Part shown: in pieces, positions 33,894-43,317 of the stretch
How the letters are laid out: every line of letters begins with the position of its first letter
Position numbering within the stretch: the first letter of the stretch is position 1
NCBI RefSeq assembly: GCF_014651695.1
Contig: NZ_BMXJ01000001.1
Location: forward strand, 536,944 to 600,943
Source of the DNA: Nocardiopsis terrae
GTDB lineage: Bacteria > Actinomycetota > Actinomycetes > Streptosporangiales > Streptosporangiaceae
Direction of reading: 5' to 3'
Length of the DNA: 64,000 nucleotides
Notes under the pieces: generated by a model
Database searches by the model: none
What the model saw: only the letters and a program-made list of their open reading frames with translations
Told to the model about the DNA's origin: nothing
Position numbers and translations under genes: made by a program

Positions 33894-33919
33894 TCCGTCC
33901 GCCCCGACAGGACTCCCAG

Positions 33920-35992
33920 GTGCCGAACAGGACACTCTCCTTCGCCTACACGGCGTGCGTCGCGTTCGCCGCGCTCATCGCGTTCCTCCTCTCCGCCACC
34001 GCCGAACAGACCCTCTACGTGCTCGACGACTCGGAACTGGTCTGGATCACCGAGAACGACGGCACCCACGACACGGACGAGGTCGCACGAACCGTCCAGG
34101 AGGTCGCCGACGACCACGGCACCGCCATCGGCTACGGCGTCCTCGACGTCAACGAACCCTCGTCACAGGCCCACCTGTACCTGGCCGTCTCCGACCCCGA
34201 CTCCCGGCACGCCCGCTGGCTGAACGACGGCTACCGAACCTTCAGCCGCAGCTTCACCGTCCACACCCACCCCGTCACCGACTTCGGCGAGGTGGGGCCC
34301 AACGGCTACTACCTGGTCTTCGGCCCCCCGGAGGCCGCTTCGGCCCTGCGCCAGGCACTCGCCGACCACGGCCTCACCGAGGCCCCCGGTGCCCGGACGA
34401 CCCGGCTGTGGCACTTCTTCTCCGGGGGGCACCTGCTCCACCTGGCGGCCGTCGCCCTGCTCAGTACCGTCACCGCCACCGCGGCCGGGGTACTGCTCGC
34501 CGCACGCGACCACGCCGTCAGGCGGCTCCAGGGTCACTCCTACCTGAGCGTTCTGACCGGGGAACTGGTTCGGGTCGCCCGGCTGTGGGCGATCATCCTG
34601 CCCGGGACGGCCGCGGTCACCCTGGGCCTCCTCGACATCTACAACGGATGGAGCCAGCTCGGTTTCTACACACCCCTCGCACTCGCGTTCCTCGCCGCGC
34701 TCGCCCTGCCCTGCCTGGCAGTACACGCCGCCGCGCTCGCCCTGGTGCACACCACCGGCATCCTGCCCGCGCTCAGGGGGCGCCTTCCGCTGCGCAGCAC
34801 CACCGCCGCCATCTACCTCGTGCGTGTCCCCGCGCTGGTCCTGGCACTGGTCATCGTCGGAGGCGTGGTCGCCGCCGCACAGGAGAGCCGTGACCGGCGC
34901 ACCGCACTGGAGGTGTTCGCACAGTACGGCGACACCTCACGCCCCGCGCTCAGCGCCAACTACGGCTGGGCGGACGCGGACGCGGTCGACGGGGAACTCG
35001 GGCCGTGGCTCCGTGCGGCCGACACCAGCGGCGACATGGTGCTGGCCGTTCCCCTCGCGCCCTCCGAGATCGTCCCCTCCGATCCCGCGGCCCCGCGGAG
35101 GGAGCGGTTGGCGGCCCCCGTCCTCATCGTCAACGACACCTACCTGGCACGGGAGGAAGTCCTGTCCCCGGCCGGAGAGCGGTACGACGGGGCGAGCGGG
35201 ACCGTGCGCGTCCTGCTGCCCGAATCGGCGGCCGCGCGCGCCCGGCCGGTGGCCGAGGGCGTGGCCGGGTGGCTGGAGGTGAACGGCGGCCACGGCCGTG
35301 TCCCCGACGTCGAGGTGCTGCCCGCCGCCGACGGCCAGACCGTGTTCACCTACGGCACCCAGGAGCGCCTCGGCCTGGTCCTGCCGCTGCTGCGTGAACC
35401 CGTCATCGTCGCCCTGCCGAACGGCGGGGCACTGTCCGACAACAGCTACGTCAACCACATGTCGGGGCGGTACACGGTCTTCCCCGACCCCGGGGTGGTG
35501 GCGGCGCTGCGCGCCGAGGACCCGCAGGCGTCCCGCTACGTCTCCATGGTCGAGGCCCTGACCACCGGCGCTTCGAAGGCACACGCTCTCGCCCTGGGCA
35601 CGCTGCGCGGTGAACTGTTCAACCTGCTCGGGGCGGCTTCCGTACTGCTGCTGACCGCGGTGGCCGCGTGCGTCGTCCACGTCCGCACCCGTGCTCAGAC
35701 GATCTTCGCCCGGCACATCAGCGGATGGAGCTTCCCCGCCACGCACCGGCGGCTGCTGACCGTCGAAGCGTTGATCGCTGCAGTGTTCGTCGGATGGGCC
35801 GCCTGGGGCGCCGCCACCGCGTCGGCCGGGTCGAACGACCCGGCCCGCCCGCTGCCGCCCGGCACGGCGTCCGCCACGGGAGCCGAACCCTTCCACGCCG
35901 CGGGGATCGCTCTGGCCTCACTCGCGCTGACCCTGGGCGTGCTCGTGCTCTTCCACCACCGCATCGTCCGCGAGGGCTCGTCCCGGGCCTGA
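33920..35992 (+). CDS. Bacteriocin-associated integral membrane protein (lactococcin 972 export/immunity)
   Basis: A 690-residue membrane protein of the type always found with lactococcin 972 genes. Helix 1 is at residues 5-27, followed by an external domain (about 28-165), a cluster of four helices (about 170-325), a second external domain (about 330-560) and a final group of helices (about 570-690). The layout resembles FtsX/MacB-like permeases that work with a separate ATPase. GTG 33920 starts the frame. With the ATPase 48 bp downstream it is expected to form an ABC system for peptide export or producer immunity; which of the two is not settled for the family. Confidence 0.85.
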   Translation: MPNRTLSFAYTACVAFAALIAFLLSATAEQTLYVLDDSELVWITENDGTHDTDEVARTVQEVADDHGTAIGYGVLDVNEPSSQAHLYLAVSDPDSRHARWLNDGYRTFSRSFTVHTHPVTDFGEVGPNGYYLVFGPPEAASALRQALADHGLTEAPGARTTRLWHFFSGGHLLHLAAVALLSTVTATAAGVLLAARDHAVRRLQGHSYLSVLTGELVRVARLWAIILPGTAAVTLGLLDIYNGWSQLGFYTPLALAFLAALALPCLAVHAAALALVHTTGILPALRGRLPLRSTTAAIYLVRVPALVLALVIVGGVVAAAQESRDRRTALEVFAQYGDTSRPALSANYGWADADAVDGELGPWLRAADTSGDMVLAVPLAPSEIVPSDPAAPRRERLAAPVLIVNDTYLAREEVLSPAGERYDGASGTVRVLLPESAAARARPVAEGVAGWLEVNGGHGRVPDVEVLPAADGQTVFTYGTQERLGLVLPLLREPVIVALPNGGALSDNSYVNHMSGRYTVFPDPGVVAALRAEDPQASRYVSMVEALTTGASKAHALALGTLRGELFNLLGAASVLLLTAVAACVVHVRTRAQTIFARHISGWSFPATHRRLLTVEALIAAVFVGWAAWGAATASAGSNDPARPLPPGTASATGAEPFHAAGIALASLALTLGVLVLFHHRIVREGSSRA

Positions 35993-36039
35993 CTCCGACC
36001 CCGGTCCCCGACCAGGGAGCCGAGAAGGCGAGGAACCAC

Positions 36040-36675
36040 ATGATCGTCCTGGAGGAACTCACCAAGTCCTTCGGCCCGCGCACCCTGTGGGAGGGCCTCA
36101 CCCTGACCGTCGAACCCGGACGGATGCTCGCCCTGGTCGGCGCCAGCGGTTCCGGCAAGACCACCCTGCTCAACTGCATGGGCCTGCTGGACGAACCCAG
36201 CAGCGGCCGGATCCTGTTCGGGGGCGCCGACCTCCTCCGTCTGGGCCACGGCGGACGGCGCCGCTTCCGCCGGAACCACCTCGGCTACCTGTTCCAGGAC
36301 TACGCCCTCATCGAGAACGCCACCGTCAGGGCCAACCTCGACGTCGCCCGGCGGCGCAGGGCCGGGGCCGACCACGCCGGAGCACTGGCGCGGGTCGGGC
36401 TGGCCGGCCGGGAGAAGGAGAGGGTGCACCACCTGTCCGGCGGCGAACGGCAGCGCGTCGCCCTGGCGCGGCTGATGGTCAAACAGCCCTCCCTGGTTCT
36501 GGCCGACGAACCGACCGGCGCCCTGGACAGCTGCAACGGTGCCATGGTCGTGGACGTTCTGCGCCGGATGAGCCGCCGGGGCTGTGCCGTGGTCATCGCC
36601 ACGCACGACGACAGGGTGCGCGGGGCCTGTGACACCGCCTTCGACGTGCACGCCCGGCGGGAGGTCGGCGGGTGA
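36040..36675 (+). CDS. ABC transporter ATPase of the lactococcin 972 group
   Basis: A 211-residue ATPase with Walker A GASGSGKTTLLN, Q-loop FQDYALIENATV, signature LSGGERQRVALARLM, Walker B LVLADEPTGALD and switch His in VVIATHDD. This is the MacB/LolD-like class. ATG 36040 follows the membrane-protein gene and an AGGA site. It is the energy module for the large membrane protein and closes the bacteriocin locus. The next gene, 231 bp on, is unrelated. Confidence 0.9.
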   Translation: MIVLEELTKSFGPRTLWEGLTLTVEPGRMLALVGASGSGKTTLLNCMGLLDEPSSGRILFGGADLLRLGHGGRRRFRRNHLGYLFQDYALIENATVRANLDVARRRRAGADHAGALARVGLAGREKERVHHLSGGERQRVALARLMVKQPSLVLADEPTGALDSCNGAMVVDVLRRMSRRGCAVVIATHDDRVRGACDTAFDVHARREVGG

Positions 36676-36906
36676 CCGGTGGCCCCGCGCACGGGTCGGC
36701 CGCGTTCGCCGGGGCCGTCGCACCGGCCCGCCGGGACTTCGGCGCACCCGCGGCCCTGGCCCCGCAGGTGCGCACGAGCCCCTCGGGGACGGGTATCCCG
36801 TACCGGAGCTGTAGCATCTGTGGCGGATTCTCCCCTCGTCCGCGTGCTCCCCGGTCCCGGAGAAAGCCGTGCGACGGGGTTGCCCCCAGACACGGAAACG
36901 GACGGC

Positions 36907-37656
36907 ATGGACGCTGAAGAGACCCAGGTCATGACCAGGACCGGCCAGTTCACCACGACCCTGAGTTGGGAGACCTCCGTCAGAGGCCGGGTCGCCGCCG
37001 CGGTCGACCGGCTCTCCGGACCCCTGGCCGAACTCGCGGAGCGCGACGCCAACGACGGTGACACCCGCATGCTGGTCGCCGACTTCTTCAGTGTCGGTCT
37101 AAACTTCAGCAAGTACCAGGACATGACCACGGAGTACCGCACCAGCGGGGACTCCATCGACTACGCGATCGTCCTGGACGGTGAGCTCTTCGCCCCCGTC
37201 GAGGTGCGCAGGATCGGGCAGGAGGACCTGGACCTGCGCAATATCCAGATGGCCCGGCGCCTAGCCGTGGAGGAGGGCGCCGAGTGGGTGTTCCTCACCA
37301 ACGGCCGGATCTGGCGGGTCTACCACCTGCGCCCCGACGCCGACGGCGGCTCGCCCCAGCCGGTCACCGTCGTGGACGTGGACCTGTTGGACGAGGACGC
37401 CTACCAGAGCAACATCGACGGCCTGTTCCACCTCACGCGCGAGGCCGTCGAACACGGTCGGCTGGACGCACTGCGCCGTTGGCGGGAGACGGCCGAAGCC
37501 GCCCCGGTGGCCCGGGCCCTGCTCAGCGACGAGGTGGTCGAGGCGGTCCGCGACCGGCTGCGGGAGAGCGCCGAGCACCCCGGCCACCTGGGCGAGGACG
37601 AGGAGATCCGCCGTGTCCTCGCCGAGGAGGTCGTCGCCCGCGGCCTGCTCGACTGA
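36907..37656 (+). CDS. Stand-alone HsdR-N-like (restriction endonuclease fold) protein
   Basis: A 249-residue cytosolic protein whose centre (residues about 55-150) resembles the N-terminal nuclease domain of type I restriction HsdR subunits: LVADFFSVGLNFSKY, DYAIVLDGELFAPVEVRRIG, EWVFLTNGRIWRVYHL. In active members the D-(E/Q)xK motif ends in lysine; here it reads VEVRR, so cleavage activity is doubtful. The C-terminal part is helical and acidic. No helicase, HsdM or HsdS gene is nearby. ATG 36907 is chosen; the upstream extension is low-complexity. The role is unknown. Confidence 0.7.
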   Translation: MDAEETQVMTRTGQFTTTLSWETSVRGRVAAAVDRLSGPLAELAERDANDGDTRMLVADFFSVGLNFSKYQDMTTEYRTSGDSIDYAIVLDGELFAPVEVRRIGQEDLDLRNIQMARRLAVEEGAEWVFLTNGRIWRVYHLRPDADGGSPQPVTVVDVDLLDEDAYQSNIDGLFHLTREAVEHGRLDALRRWRETAEAAPVARALLSDEVVEAVRDRLRESAEHPGHLGEDEEIRRVLAEEVVARGLLD

Positions 37657-37805
37657 TTCCGACCACGGACGCCACCGGGGCGGTGCGACAGTCGCACCCG
37701 CACCGGCGGCGACCCCTGCGGCTGACCGGCCGAGGGCGGTCCACCGTCGCTGACGGCGCCCCGAGGGGGTTGGCGCGGTGGCTGCTGGGAGCGGGCGGCG
37801 TCCTA

Positions 37806-38948
37806 CTACTCCAGCGGGACGTTCACGATCCGGTCGTCGCCCTCGGCCGGTGAGCCCCAGGAGTCGTGGTTGCTGGTGCTCAGCCACAGGGCGTCGCCGT
37901 CCGGGGTCGGGACGACGGTGCGCAGACGGCCGAGCTCGTCCACGAAGTGCGCTTCGGGTTCGCCCACGGTGCCGTCACCGGTCAGCGGGACCTCCCACAG
38001 CCGTGCGCCCCGCAGCGAGGCCACGTACAGGGAGTCTCCGACGATCGCCGCTCCGCTCGGCGAGGCCTCGGCGGGCTCCCAGGTGAGCAGCGGGTCCGTG
38101 TACTCGTCACCGCCGCCCGGGCCCTCCGCCTCCGGCCAGCCGTAGTTGTTCCCGGGCTCGATCAGGTTGACCTCGTCCAGGGCGTCCTGCCCGAACTCGG
38201 TCGCGTACAGGTTCTCCTCGTCGTCCCAGGCCAGCCCCTGCACGTTGCGGTGGCCGTAACTGTGGACGGGGTTGTCGAACGGGTTGCCCGGTGCGGGCTC
38301 GCCCGTGGTGGTGATCCGCAGGATCTTCCCGCCCAGGGAGTCGGTGTCCTGGGAGTTTCCGGTGTCCTGGGCGTCCCCGGTCGCCACGTACAGGTACCCG
38401 TCCGGGCCGAAGGCGATCCGGCCGCCGTTGTGGTTGTCCGCGGCGGGTATGCCGTCCAGGATCACCTCCGCCTCGCCGAGGGTGTTCGCGTCGGCGTCGT
38501 AGGAGATCCGGCTGACCCGGTTGTCGGAGTCGGAGGTGAAGTAGACGTAGGCGTAGGGCTCCTCAGGGAAGTCCGGGTCCACGGCCAGCCCGAGGAGGCC
38601 GCCCTCGCCGCCGTGCTCGACCCCCTCGACGGTCCCCGCTTCGTCGGCGGTGCCGTCCGGGGCCACCCGGACGACGGCCGCGGAGTCGCGCTGGGCGACC
38701 AGGGCGGAGCCGTCCGGCAGGAAGCCGATCCCCCACGGGACTTCGAGGCCGGTGACGACGTCCTCGGGCTGGCCGGGGCCGGGAGCGGTCGCCTCGGCGG
38801 ACCCGTCACCGGGTTCGGTGTCCTCCCCCGCACCGACTCCGTCGGCCCCGGTGGTGGAACAGCCGCTCAGGAGAAGGGCGGTTCCCAGGAGGGCGAGGGT
38901 TCGGATGGTGGTTCTGTTCTTCCGTGTGTTCACCGGTGTCCGTTCCAT
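37806..38948 (-). CDS. PQQ-dependent sugar dehydrogenase-like lipoprotein (GDSL/YliI type)
   Basis: A 380-residue exported beta-propeller with a lipoprotein signal (IRTLALLGTALLLSGCS; Cys about residue 28) and an acidic linker. The propeller shows the soluble aldose dehydrogenase pattern: VPWGIGFLPDGSALVAQRDSAAV, GLLGLAVDPDFPEEPYAYVYFT, ADNHNGGRIAFGPDGYLYVATGDAQD, NVQGLAWD, and NNYGWPEAEG. Homologues oxidise sugars with PQQ at the cell surface. ATG 38948 is 8 nt after a GGG-rich site; GTG 38933 is an alternative. It is separated from the next gene by 34 bp. Confidence 0.88.
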   Translation of the reverse strand: MERTPVNTRKNRTTIRTLALLGTALLLSGCSTTGADGVGAGEDTEPGDGSAEATAPGPGQPEDVVTGLEVPWGIGFLPDGSALVAQRDSAAVVRVAPDGTADEAGTVEGVEHGGEGGLLGLAVDPDFPEEPYAYVYFTSDSDNRVSRISYDADANTLGEAEVILDGIPAADNHNGGRIAFGPDGYLYVATGDAQDTGNSQDTDSLGGKILRITTTGEPAPGNPFDNPVHSYGHRNVQGLAWDDEENLYATEFGQDALDEVNLIEPGNNYGWPEAEGPGGGDEYTDPLLTWEPAEASPSGAAIVGDSLYVASLRGARLWEVPLTGDGTVGEPEAHFVDELGRLRTVVPTPDGDALWLSTSNHDSWGSPAEGDDRIVNVPLE

Positions 38949-38982
38949 GTCCGAACCCTGCCCGCTGGGCGCGTGCGTACCC

Positions 38983-40137
38983 TCACCCGCCGTCCGCGGG
39001 CGCTCCGTCCCCGCGGGTGCTGTTCTCGTAGCCCTGGTTGATCTCCTCGAAGAGCCGTTCGGCGTCGGTGAGCAGGGCGCTGTGGACCGGCCAGAGGTCG
39101 TCGTCCCACTGCTCGCGCATCCGCGTGCGTTCCTGCTCCACCAGCCGCAGTGCCTCGTTGACCTGTGCACACAGCTCGTCGGAGGCGACGCGGCGTTCGG
39201 GCTCCTCGGAGTCGTGGATGGTCCGGAAGATGTCCGAGGCCCGTTCGAGCAGCGGGGCGAACTCGCGGAGGAAGGTGTCGCCCGGCCCGGGAAAGCGCGA
39301 GTCGGAGCGGGTGGTGGTGCGCAGGGTGCGGACCATGGACTGCACGTGGCTGGCGGCCCTGGTCAGCGCGGAGATCCAGTCCTGGTAGGTGTCCATGTCC
39401 CGGGGTGAGACGGGGCGCGCGGAGGCGAGCCGCCGCGGGTTGAGCCGGGTCCGGTCCTGCTGGCGGCGGACCGCCTCCTCGGCGTTGCGAGCCGTCCCGT
39501 CGAACCCGTTGGAGGCCTGGCCCCAGTGGTCCAGGTCCAGGCCGTCGCGTCCCTGGCTGAGCCCCTGCGCCATCTCCTCGGTGAGGGAGCGCAGCCCGTC
39601 GGCGAAGTCCAGGACGGCGTTCTCCGCGTCCCGGAACCGGATGGCGGGCGCGAAGAGCGTGTTGGTGGCCAGGGCGCTGGCGGCGCCCACGCAGACCATC
39701 AGCAGGAGGTCGCCGAGGTCCGTGGGACTCTCGGCAGCGCCGCCCGCGAGCGCGAAGGCCGCGACCACGGGCAGTTGGGTTCCCTGGCTGCCGAAGAACC
39801 GGAACTGCCCGGCGGCCATCGCGACCAGGACTATCAGCGCGAACGACCACAGGTGCGCGCCGACGGTGAGACCGACCAGCCCGGCGAGCAGGGCACCCGC
39901 GAAGACCGCCGCCACGTAGCGGGAGGACTGGAGCACCGACCCGTACACGCTCGGCCGGACCACGAGCAGCGCGGTGAAGGGCGCGAACCCGACCTGGGAG
40001 GCGCCCCCGAGGAGGGTGCCCACGAACCAGGCGAGGGTCGCGGCCACCACGCACTTGAGGATGACGACGCCGGTCTCGCGCTCGAACCCGCGCCGTTGGC
40101 GGGCACGCCTGACCCCGTTCCGCAGACGTTCGAACAC
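38983..40137 (-). CDS. FUSC-family (aromatic acid exporter-like) membrane protein
   Basis: A 384-residue protein with an N-terminal bundle of about six membrane helices (residues 25-165) and a long helical cytosolic domain (170-384). Phrases such as CVVAATLAWFVGTLLGG and FAPFTALLVVRPSVYGSVLQS are typical of FUSC/ArAE proteins, which are linked to export of aromatic acids. The C-terminal domain is acidic with many Arg/Glu pairs and may form coiled coils. It is 12 bp downstream of the spermidine-synthase-like gene, so the two are probably co-transcribed. Confidence 0.83.
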   Translation of the reverse strand: MFERLRNGVRRARQRRGFERETGVVILKCVVAATLAWFVGTLLGGASQVGFAPFTALLVVRPSVYGSVLQSSRYVAAVFAGALLAGLVGLTVGAHLWSFALIVLVAMAAGQFRFFGSQGTQLPVVAAFALAGGAAESPTDLGDLLLMVCVGAASALATNTLFAPAIRFRDAENAVLDFADGLRSLTEEMAQGLSQGRDGLDLDHWGQASNGFDGTARNAEEAVRRQQDRTRLNPRRLASARPVSPRDMDTYQDWISALTRAASHVQSMVRTLRTTTRSDSRFPGPGDTFLREFAPLLERASDIFRTIHDSEEPERRVASDELCAQVNEALRLVEQERTRMREQWDDDLWPVHSALLTDAERLFEEINQGYENSTRGDGAPADGG

Positions 40138-40149
40138 CCTTGCCTCCGT

Positions 40150-40887
40150 TCAGGTGTGTGAGGGAGCCGTGGCCAGGTACACCGTGTTGGTGGCGGGCCG
40201 CTCCTGGTAGGGGTTGGGGAAGCTGACCACCTCCGCGCGTGCGTCCGTGAACACGCCGCGCAGTACGGACAGGTAGTCCTCGTCCGGCGGGTCGTTGGAC
40301 CACAGGGCGAAGACCCCGCCGGGGTGCAGGTGGCCCAGAAGGCGGCGGGCCCCGTCGGGTTCGTAGAAGGGTGCGTGCGAGGGGTTGAGCAGGTGGCGGG
40401 GCGAGTGGTCGATGTCCACGACCACGGCGTGGAAGCGGCGTTCCGGCTCGGCCGGGTCCAGGCCCTCCCCTGCGGCGAGCGCGAAGAAGTCACCCTGGGT
40501 CAGGCCGCAGCGGGGGTCCGCGGTGAGCCGCTCCCCCGCCGGGATGAGTTTCTCCTCGTGCCAGTCGACCACCTCGGGGAGTGCCTCGACCACCACGAGG
40601 GAGCGCACGTCGGGGTCGTCGAGCACGGTCAGGGCGGTGTGTCCGAGTCCCAGGCCGCCGACCACCACGTCGTATCCGCCGTCCGGGACGGGGCCGCGGT
40701 GGAGTTCGGCCAGGGCGAGTCGGGCCACGTCGATCTCACCCTGGATGAACAGGCTGGACATGAGGAAGTCGTCGTCGAGTTTGATCTCGTGGACCTCGGC
40801 CTTGGCCATCGGGTCCCAGCGGACCCGGAGACTGATGACCCCCATGGGTGTGGGCCGCCAGTCGAGCTCCTGGAAACGCAGGTTCAC
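40150..40887 (-). CDS. Spermidine synthase-like methyltransferase-fold protein
   Basis: A 245-residue protein with a Rossmann-type fold: VVVGGLGLGHTALTVLDDPDVRSLVVVEALPEVVDWH forms the nucleotide-binding motif I and the acidic end of strand 2. Later blocks, FHAVVVDIDHSPRHLLN and LHPGGVFALWSNDPPDEDYLSVL, match the SpeE-like family. Key polyamine-binding residues cannot be confirmed by eye, so the reaction is left open. GTG 40887 is chosen (VNLRFQELDW) after GGGGGCACC. It precedes the FUSC gene. Confidence 0.78.
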   Translation of the reverse strand: MNLRFQELDWRPTPMGVISLRVRWDPMAKAEVHEIKLDDDFLMSSLFIQGEIDVARLALAELHRGPVPDGGYDVVVGGLGLGHTALTVLDDPDVRSLVVVEALPEVVDWHEEKLIPAGERLTADPRCGLTQGDFFALAAGEGLDPAEPERRFHAVVVDIDHSPRHLLNPSHAPFYEPDGARRLLGHLHPGGVFALWSNDPPDEDYLSVLRGVFTDARAEVVSFPNPYQERPATNTVYLATAPSHT

Positions 40888-40993
40888 GGTGCCCCCGGTT
40901 GGTTCGTGTACGCGGTCGCGTGCAATCCCCGAGCCTAGAGCGTGGAGCGGCGCCGGGGGCGGAGTCACACGGGCCGCCCCCCGGTGCGTCGCC

Positions 40994-41593
40994 CTACCTG
41001 CGAACCATGACGAGGACCCCGCAGGACCAGCCGAGCAGCGGGAGCCGTTCCCAGCCGGAGCGGGACTCCAGACCCTCGATGAGGGCCTCCACGGCCAGGC
41101 AGTGGTCCTCCGGGACGGAGGTGCCCGGGGGCTGGCGGGCGAGGTCGTCCACCACGTAGAAGCCGCCCCGGTCCACCAGGGACAGGGCCTCGTCGAGGTG
41201 GGTGAACTTGCCCGGGCCGGTGTCGGCGAAGACCAGGTCGTAGCCGGGGCCGTCGTCGGTGGCGCGGGCGCCGAGCCATTCGCCGCCGTCGGCCTCGAAG
41301 ATCGTCACCCGGGGGTCGGCCGTGTGGTGCCGACGGGCCACGCCCAGGCACTCGGGGTCGTTGTCGAGGGTGTCCAGCCTGGCGTCCGAGTCCATCCCGG
41401 CCAGCAGCCAGGCAGTTCCCGCCCCGGTCCCGGTGCCGAGTTCGAGGAGGCGGCCGCCGGGTTTGGAAGCGGCGAGGGCGCGCAGGAGGTGGCCGACGCC
41501 CTCCTCGCAGGACATGCGGAAACCGATGCCCTCGGTGTCTTTCTCGATGGCGTCCAGGGTGGCGGGGCGCGAAGCGGACCGGGTGGCGACCAC
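40994..41593 (-). CDS. SAM-dependent O-methyltransferase-like protein
   Basis: A 199-residue class I methyltransferase: motif I LLELGTGTGAGTAWLLAGM, the acidic loop LDTLDNDPECLGVAR, DLVFADTGPGKFTHLDEAL and GGFYVVDDL follow the small O-methyltransferase pattern (DUF1442/CCoAOMT-like). The Asp in FADT is in the metal- or substrate-binding position. GTG 41593 lies 6 nt after GAGGAG. The substrate is unknown; 106 bp separate it from the gene downstream. Confidence 0.82.
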   Translation of the reverse strand: MVATRSASRPATLDAIEKDTEGIGFRMSCEEGVGHLLRALAASKPGGRLLELGTGTGAGTAWLLAGMDSDARLDTLDNDPECLGVARRHHTADPRVTIFEADGGEWLGARATDDGPGYDLVFADTGPGKFTHLDEALSLVDRGGFYVVDDLARQPPGTSVPEDHCLAVEALIEGLESRSGWERLPLLGWSCGVLVMVRR

Positions 41594-41883
41594 GGGGACT
41601 CCTCGGCTCGGCGGACTCGTAACCGAAGGTTATGCCGGAGGTGGCGGCCGATCCAGGAGCCGTCCCGGAGCGGGTCGGGTAGGGCGGCCCGGTGCCGCCG
41701 GAAGCGGGGATCGCGTCCGGACGACAGGCCGCCGATGGAGGGCGGCCGGCTCTTTCGCGAGCGGCACGGGACACAGGTCGGCTCTGGCCGGAGATGTGTG
41801 GCCGAGGGTTTCCCGACAGGGCCGGGAGGACTCCCGCCCGGGCGCCGTAGGCTTCCCCACAACCCCCAGTAGACGAGGTTCGT

Positions 41884-43317
41884 ATGCGCTTCTTCCGACT
41901 CTGGCGGCGGCCCCGGAACGACCCGCGGCGGCCCGGACCACCTGAGGCACCCGCTCCCGAGCCGCCCGCACCCGAACCGCTGCAGGGGGAGCTGCCCCAT
42001 TACCACGACCACGTGGTGCGTATCGGGGTGGAGGTGGAACCACGGGACGAGGCGGCCTTCCTCGGAACGGTGGGCGGCCAGCCCTGGCAGACGCAGAGCC
42101 TGGGCGAGGGCCGGTACGACGTACGCGTCGCGGTCTCCGGTGCGACTCTGGGCTCCACGAGGGCGGCCCTGGCGGAGTTCCACCGCACCTTGAACAGGGA
42201 CGGGGCGGGTGTCCGGGTCCTGTTCGCGGCCCGGCTGCGTCCGAGACTGTCGCCGTCGCGCCGGTACCTGGTGATGCCCCGGGGCTGGATGACCGAGCGG
42301 AGATGGCTCGCTGCCCCCGTCCGGGGTCTGATGGCCTGGCGGGCCCGGGGAACCATCCAGGCGGCCTCGCTCGCCGAGGCCGGAGCGAGGCTGGCCGACT
42401 TCGCGGACCGCAACCCCGAGGCCGGTTCGCCGGACGATCTCACGGTGGTCGGCCCGCCGGACCGTCCCGGCGCCACGAGCCCCGCCCCTGATGCGGCGCC
42501 GGTGGATCTGCTGGACGACTGGCGTTTCCTCCTCGCCACAGCACTCCTGATCGGTGCCGGGGCGGTCGCGGTCGGCCTACGCGTCACCGTGTGGCGGCCC
42601 GAGGGGATCACGCTCGGAGCCGCCATCGCCTTCCTGGTCGCCATCCCCTGCCTGTTCGGGGTGTGGCAGATGCTCCGCCGGATCCCGGAGGGGCGGATCA
42701 ACACGTGGCTGCCCCTGGGACTGACCGCCCTGGCCGCGCCCTCGGCGATCGCCCTGAGCAACTTCAGCCAGGACGTCTACCTGGAGGCCTTCGGGATCTC
42801 ATCCGGGGAGGTGACACCGACCGGTGCCGGTCGGCTCTTCGCCCTGGGCAACACCCTGCCGCTGGTGTTGTTCGCGCTTCTCGTCTCTCTGGGGTTGTTC
42901 GGGCTCCTCCAGTACTTCCACCTGTCCAGCCGCGGGCATTTCCGCCTCCTCCAGTGGCTGATGGTCGTCATCGTGGTCGTCCTGTACGGGCTCACCGCGG
43001 TGGTGGTGCTCCTGGAGCGGGACACCGAGCGGGGCCTGGCCCACGTCGCCGATTACCAGGACGAGGGCGGACCGGCTCAGAGCTATGTGGGCGTTCGGCC
43101 CTCCGTGGTGTGTGTGGAACCCGGCAAGGATCCGGTCAATCGGATCGGGCCGCCGCTGACCACTGACCGACCGGTGCTGTACTTCGGCGGAGCGAACAAC
43201 GTCGACCTCCTGTGGGACCGCGAGGAGGGGCTCACCAAGGTGACGCGCTTCTCGGTGAGCCTCACCCCGGTGACGAATCTGAACTCCGACTGCCCTGAAC
43301 CAGAGGCTGCCGAATGA
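41884..43317 (+). CDS. Membrane protein of unknown function with large N- and C-terminal soluble parts
   Basis: A 477-residue protein. The first 210 residues are soluble, beginning with a proline-rich basic tail and then two strand-helix units (HVVRIGVEVEPRDEAAFLGTV, RYDVRVAVSGATLGSTRAALAEFHRTL). Five membrane helices follow between about 217 and 385, and the last 90 residues are soluble with cysteines (VVCVEPG, LNSDCPEPE). I do not recognise the family. ATG 41884 follows a weak GACGAGG site. Its end faces a strong hairpin at 43620-43650. Confidence 0.65.
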   Translation: MRFFRLWRRPRNDPRRPGPPEAPAPEPPAPEPLQGELPHYHDHVVRIGVEVEPRDEAAFLGTVGGQPWQTQSLGEGRYDVRVAVSGATLGSTRAALAEFHRTLNRDGAGVRVLFAARLRPRLSPSRRYLVMPRGWMTERRWLAAPVRGLMAWRARGTIQAASLAEAGARLADFADRNPEAGSPDDLTVVGPPDRPGATSPAPDAAPVDLLDDWRFLLATALLIGAGAVAVGLRVTVWRPEGITLGAAIAFLVAIPCLFGVWQMLRRIPEGRINTWLPLGLTALAAPSAIALSNFSQDVYLEAFGISSGEVTPTGAGRLFALGNTLPLVLFALLVSLGLFGLLQYFHLSSRGHFRLLQWLMVVIVVVLYGLTAVVVLLERDTERGLAHVADYQDEGGPAQSYVGVRPSVVCVEPGKDPVNRIGPPLTTDRPVLYFGGANNVDLLWDREEGLTKVTRFSVSLTPVTNLNSDCPEPEAAE

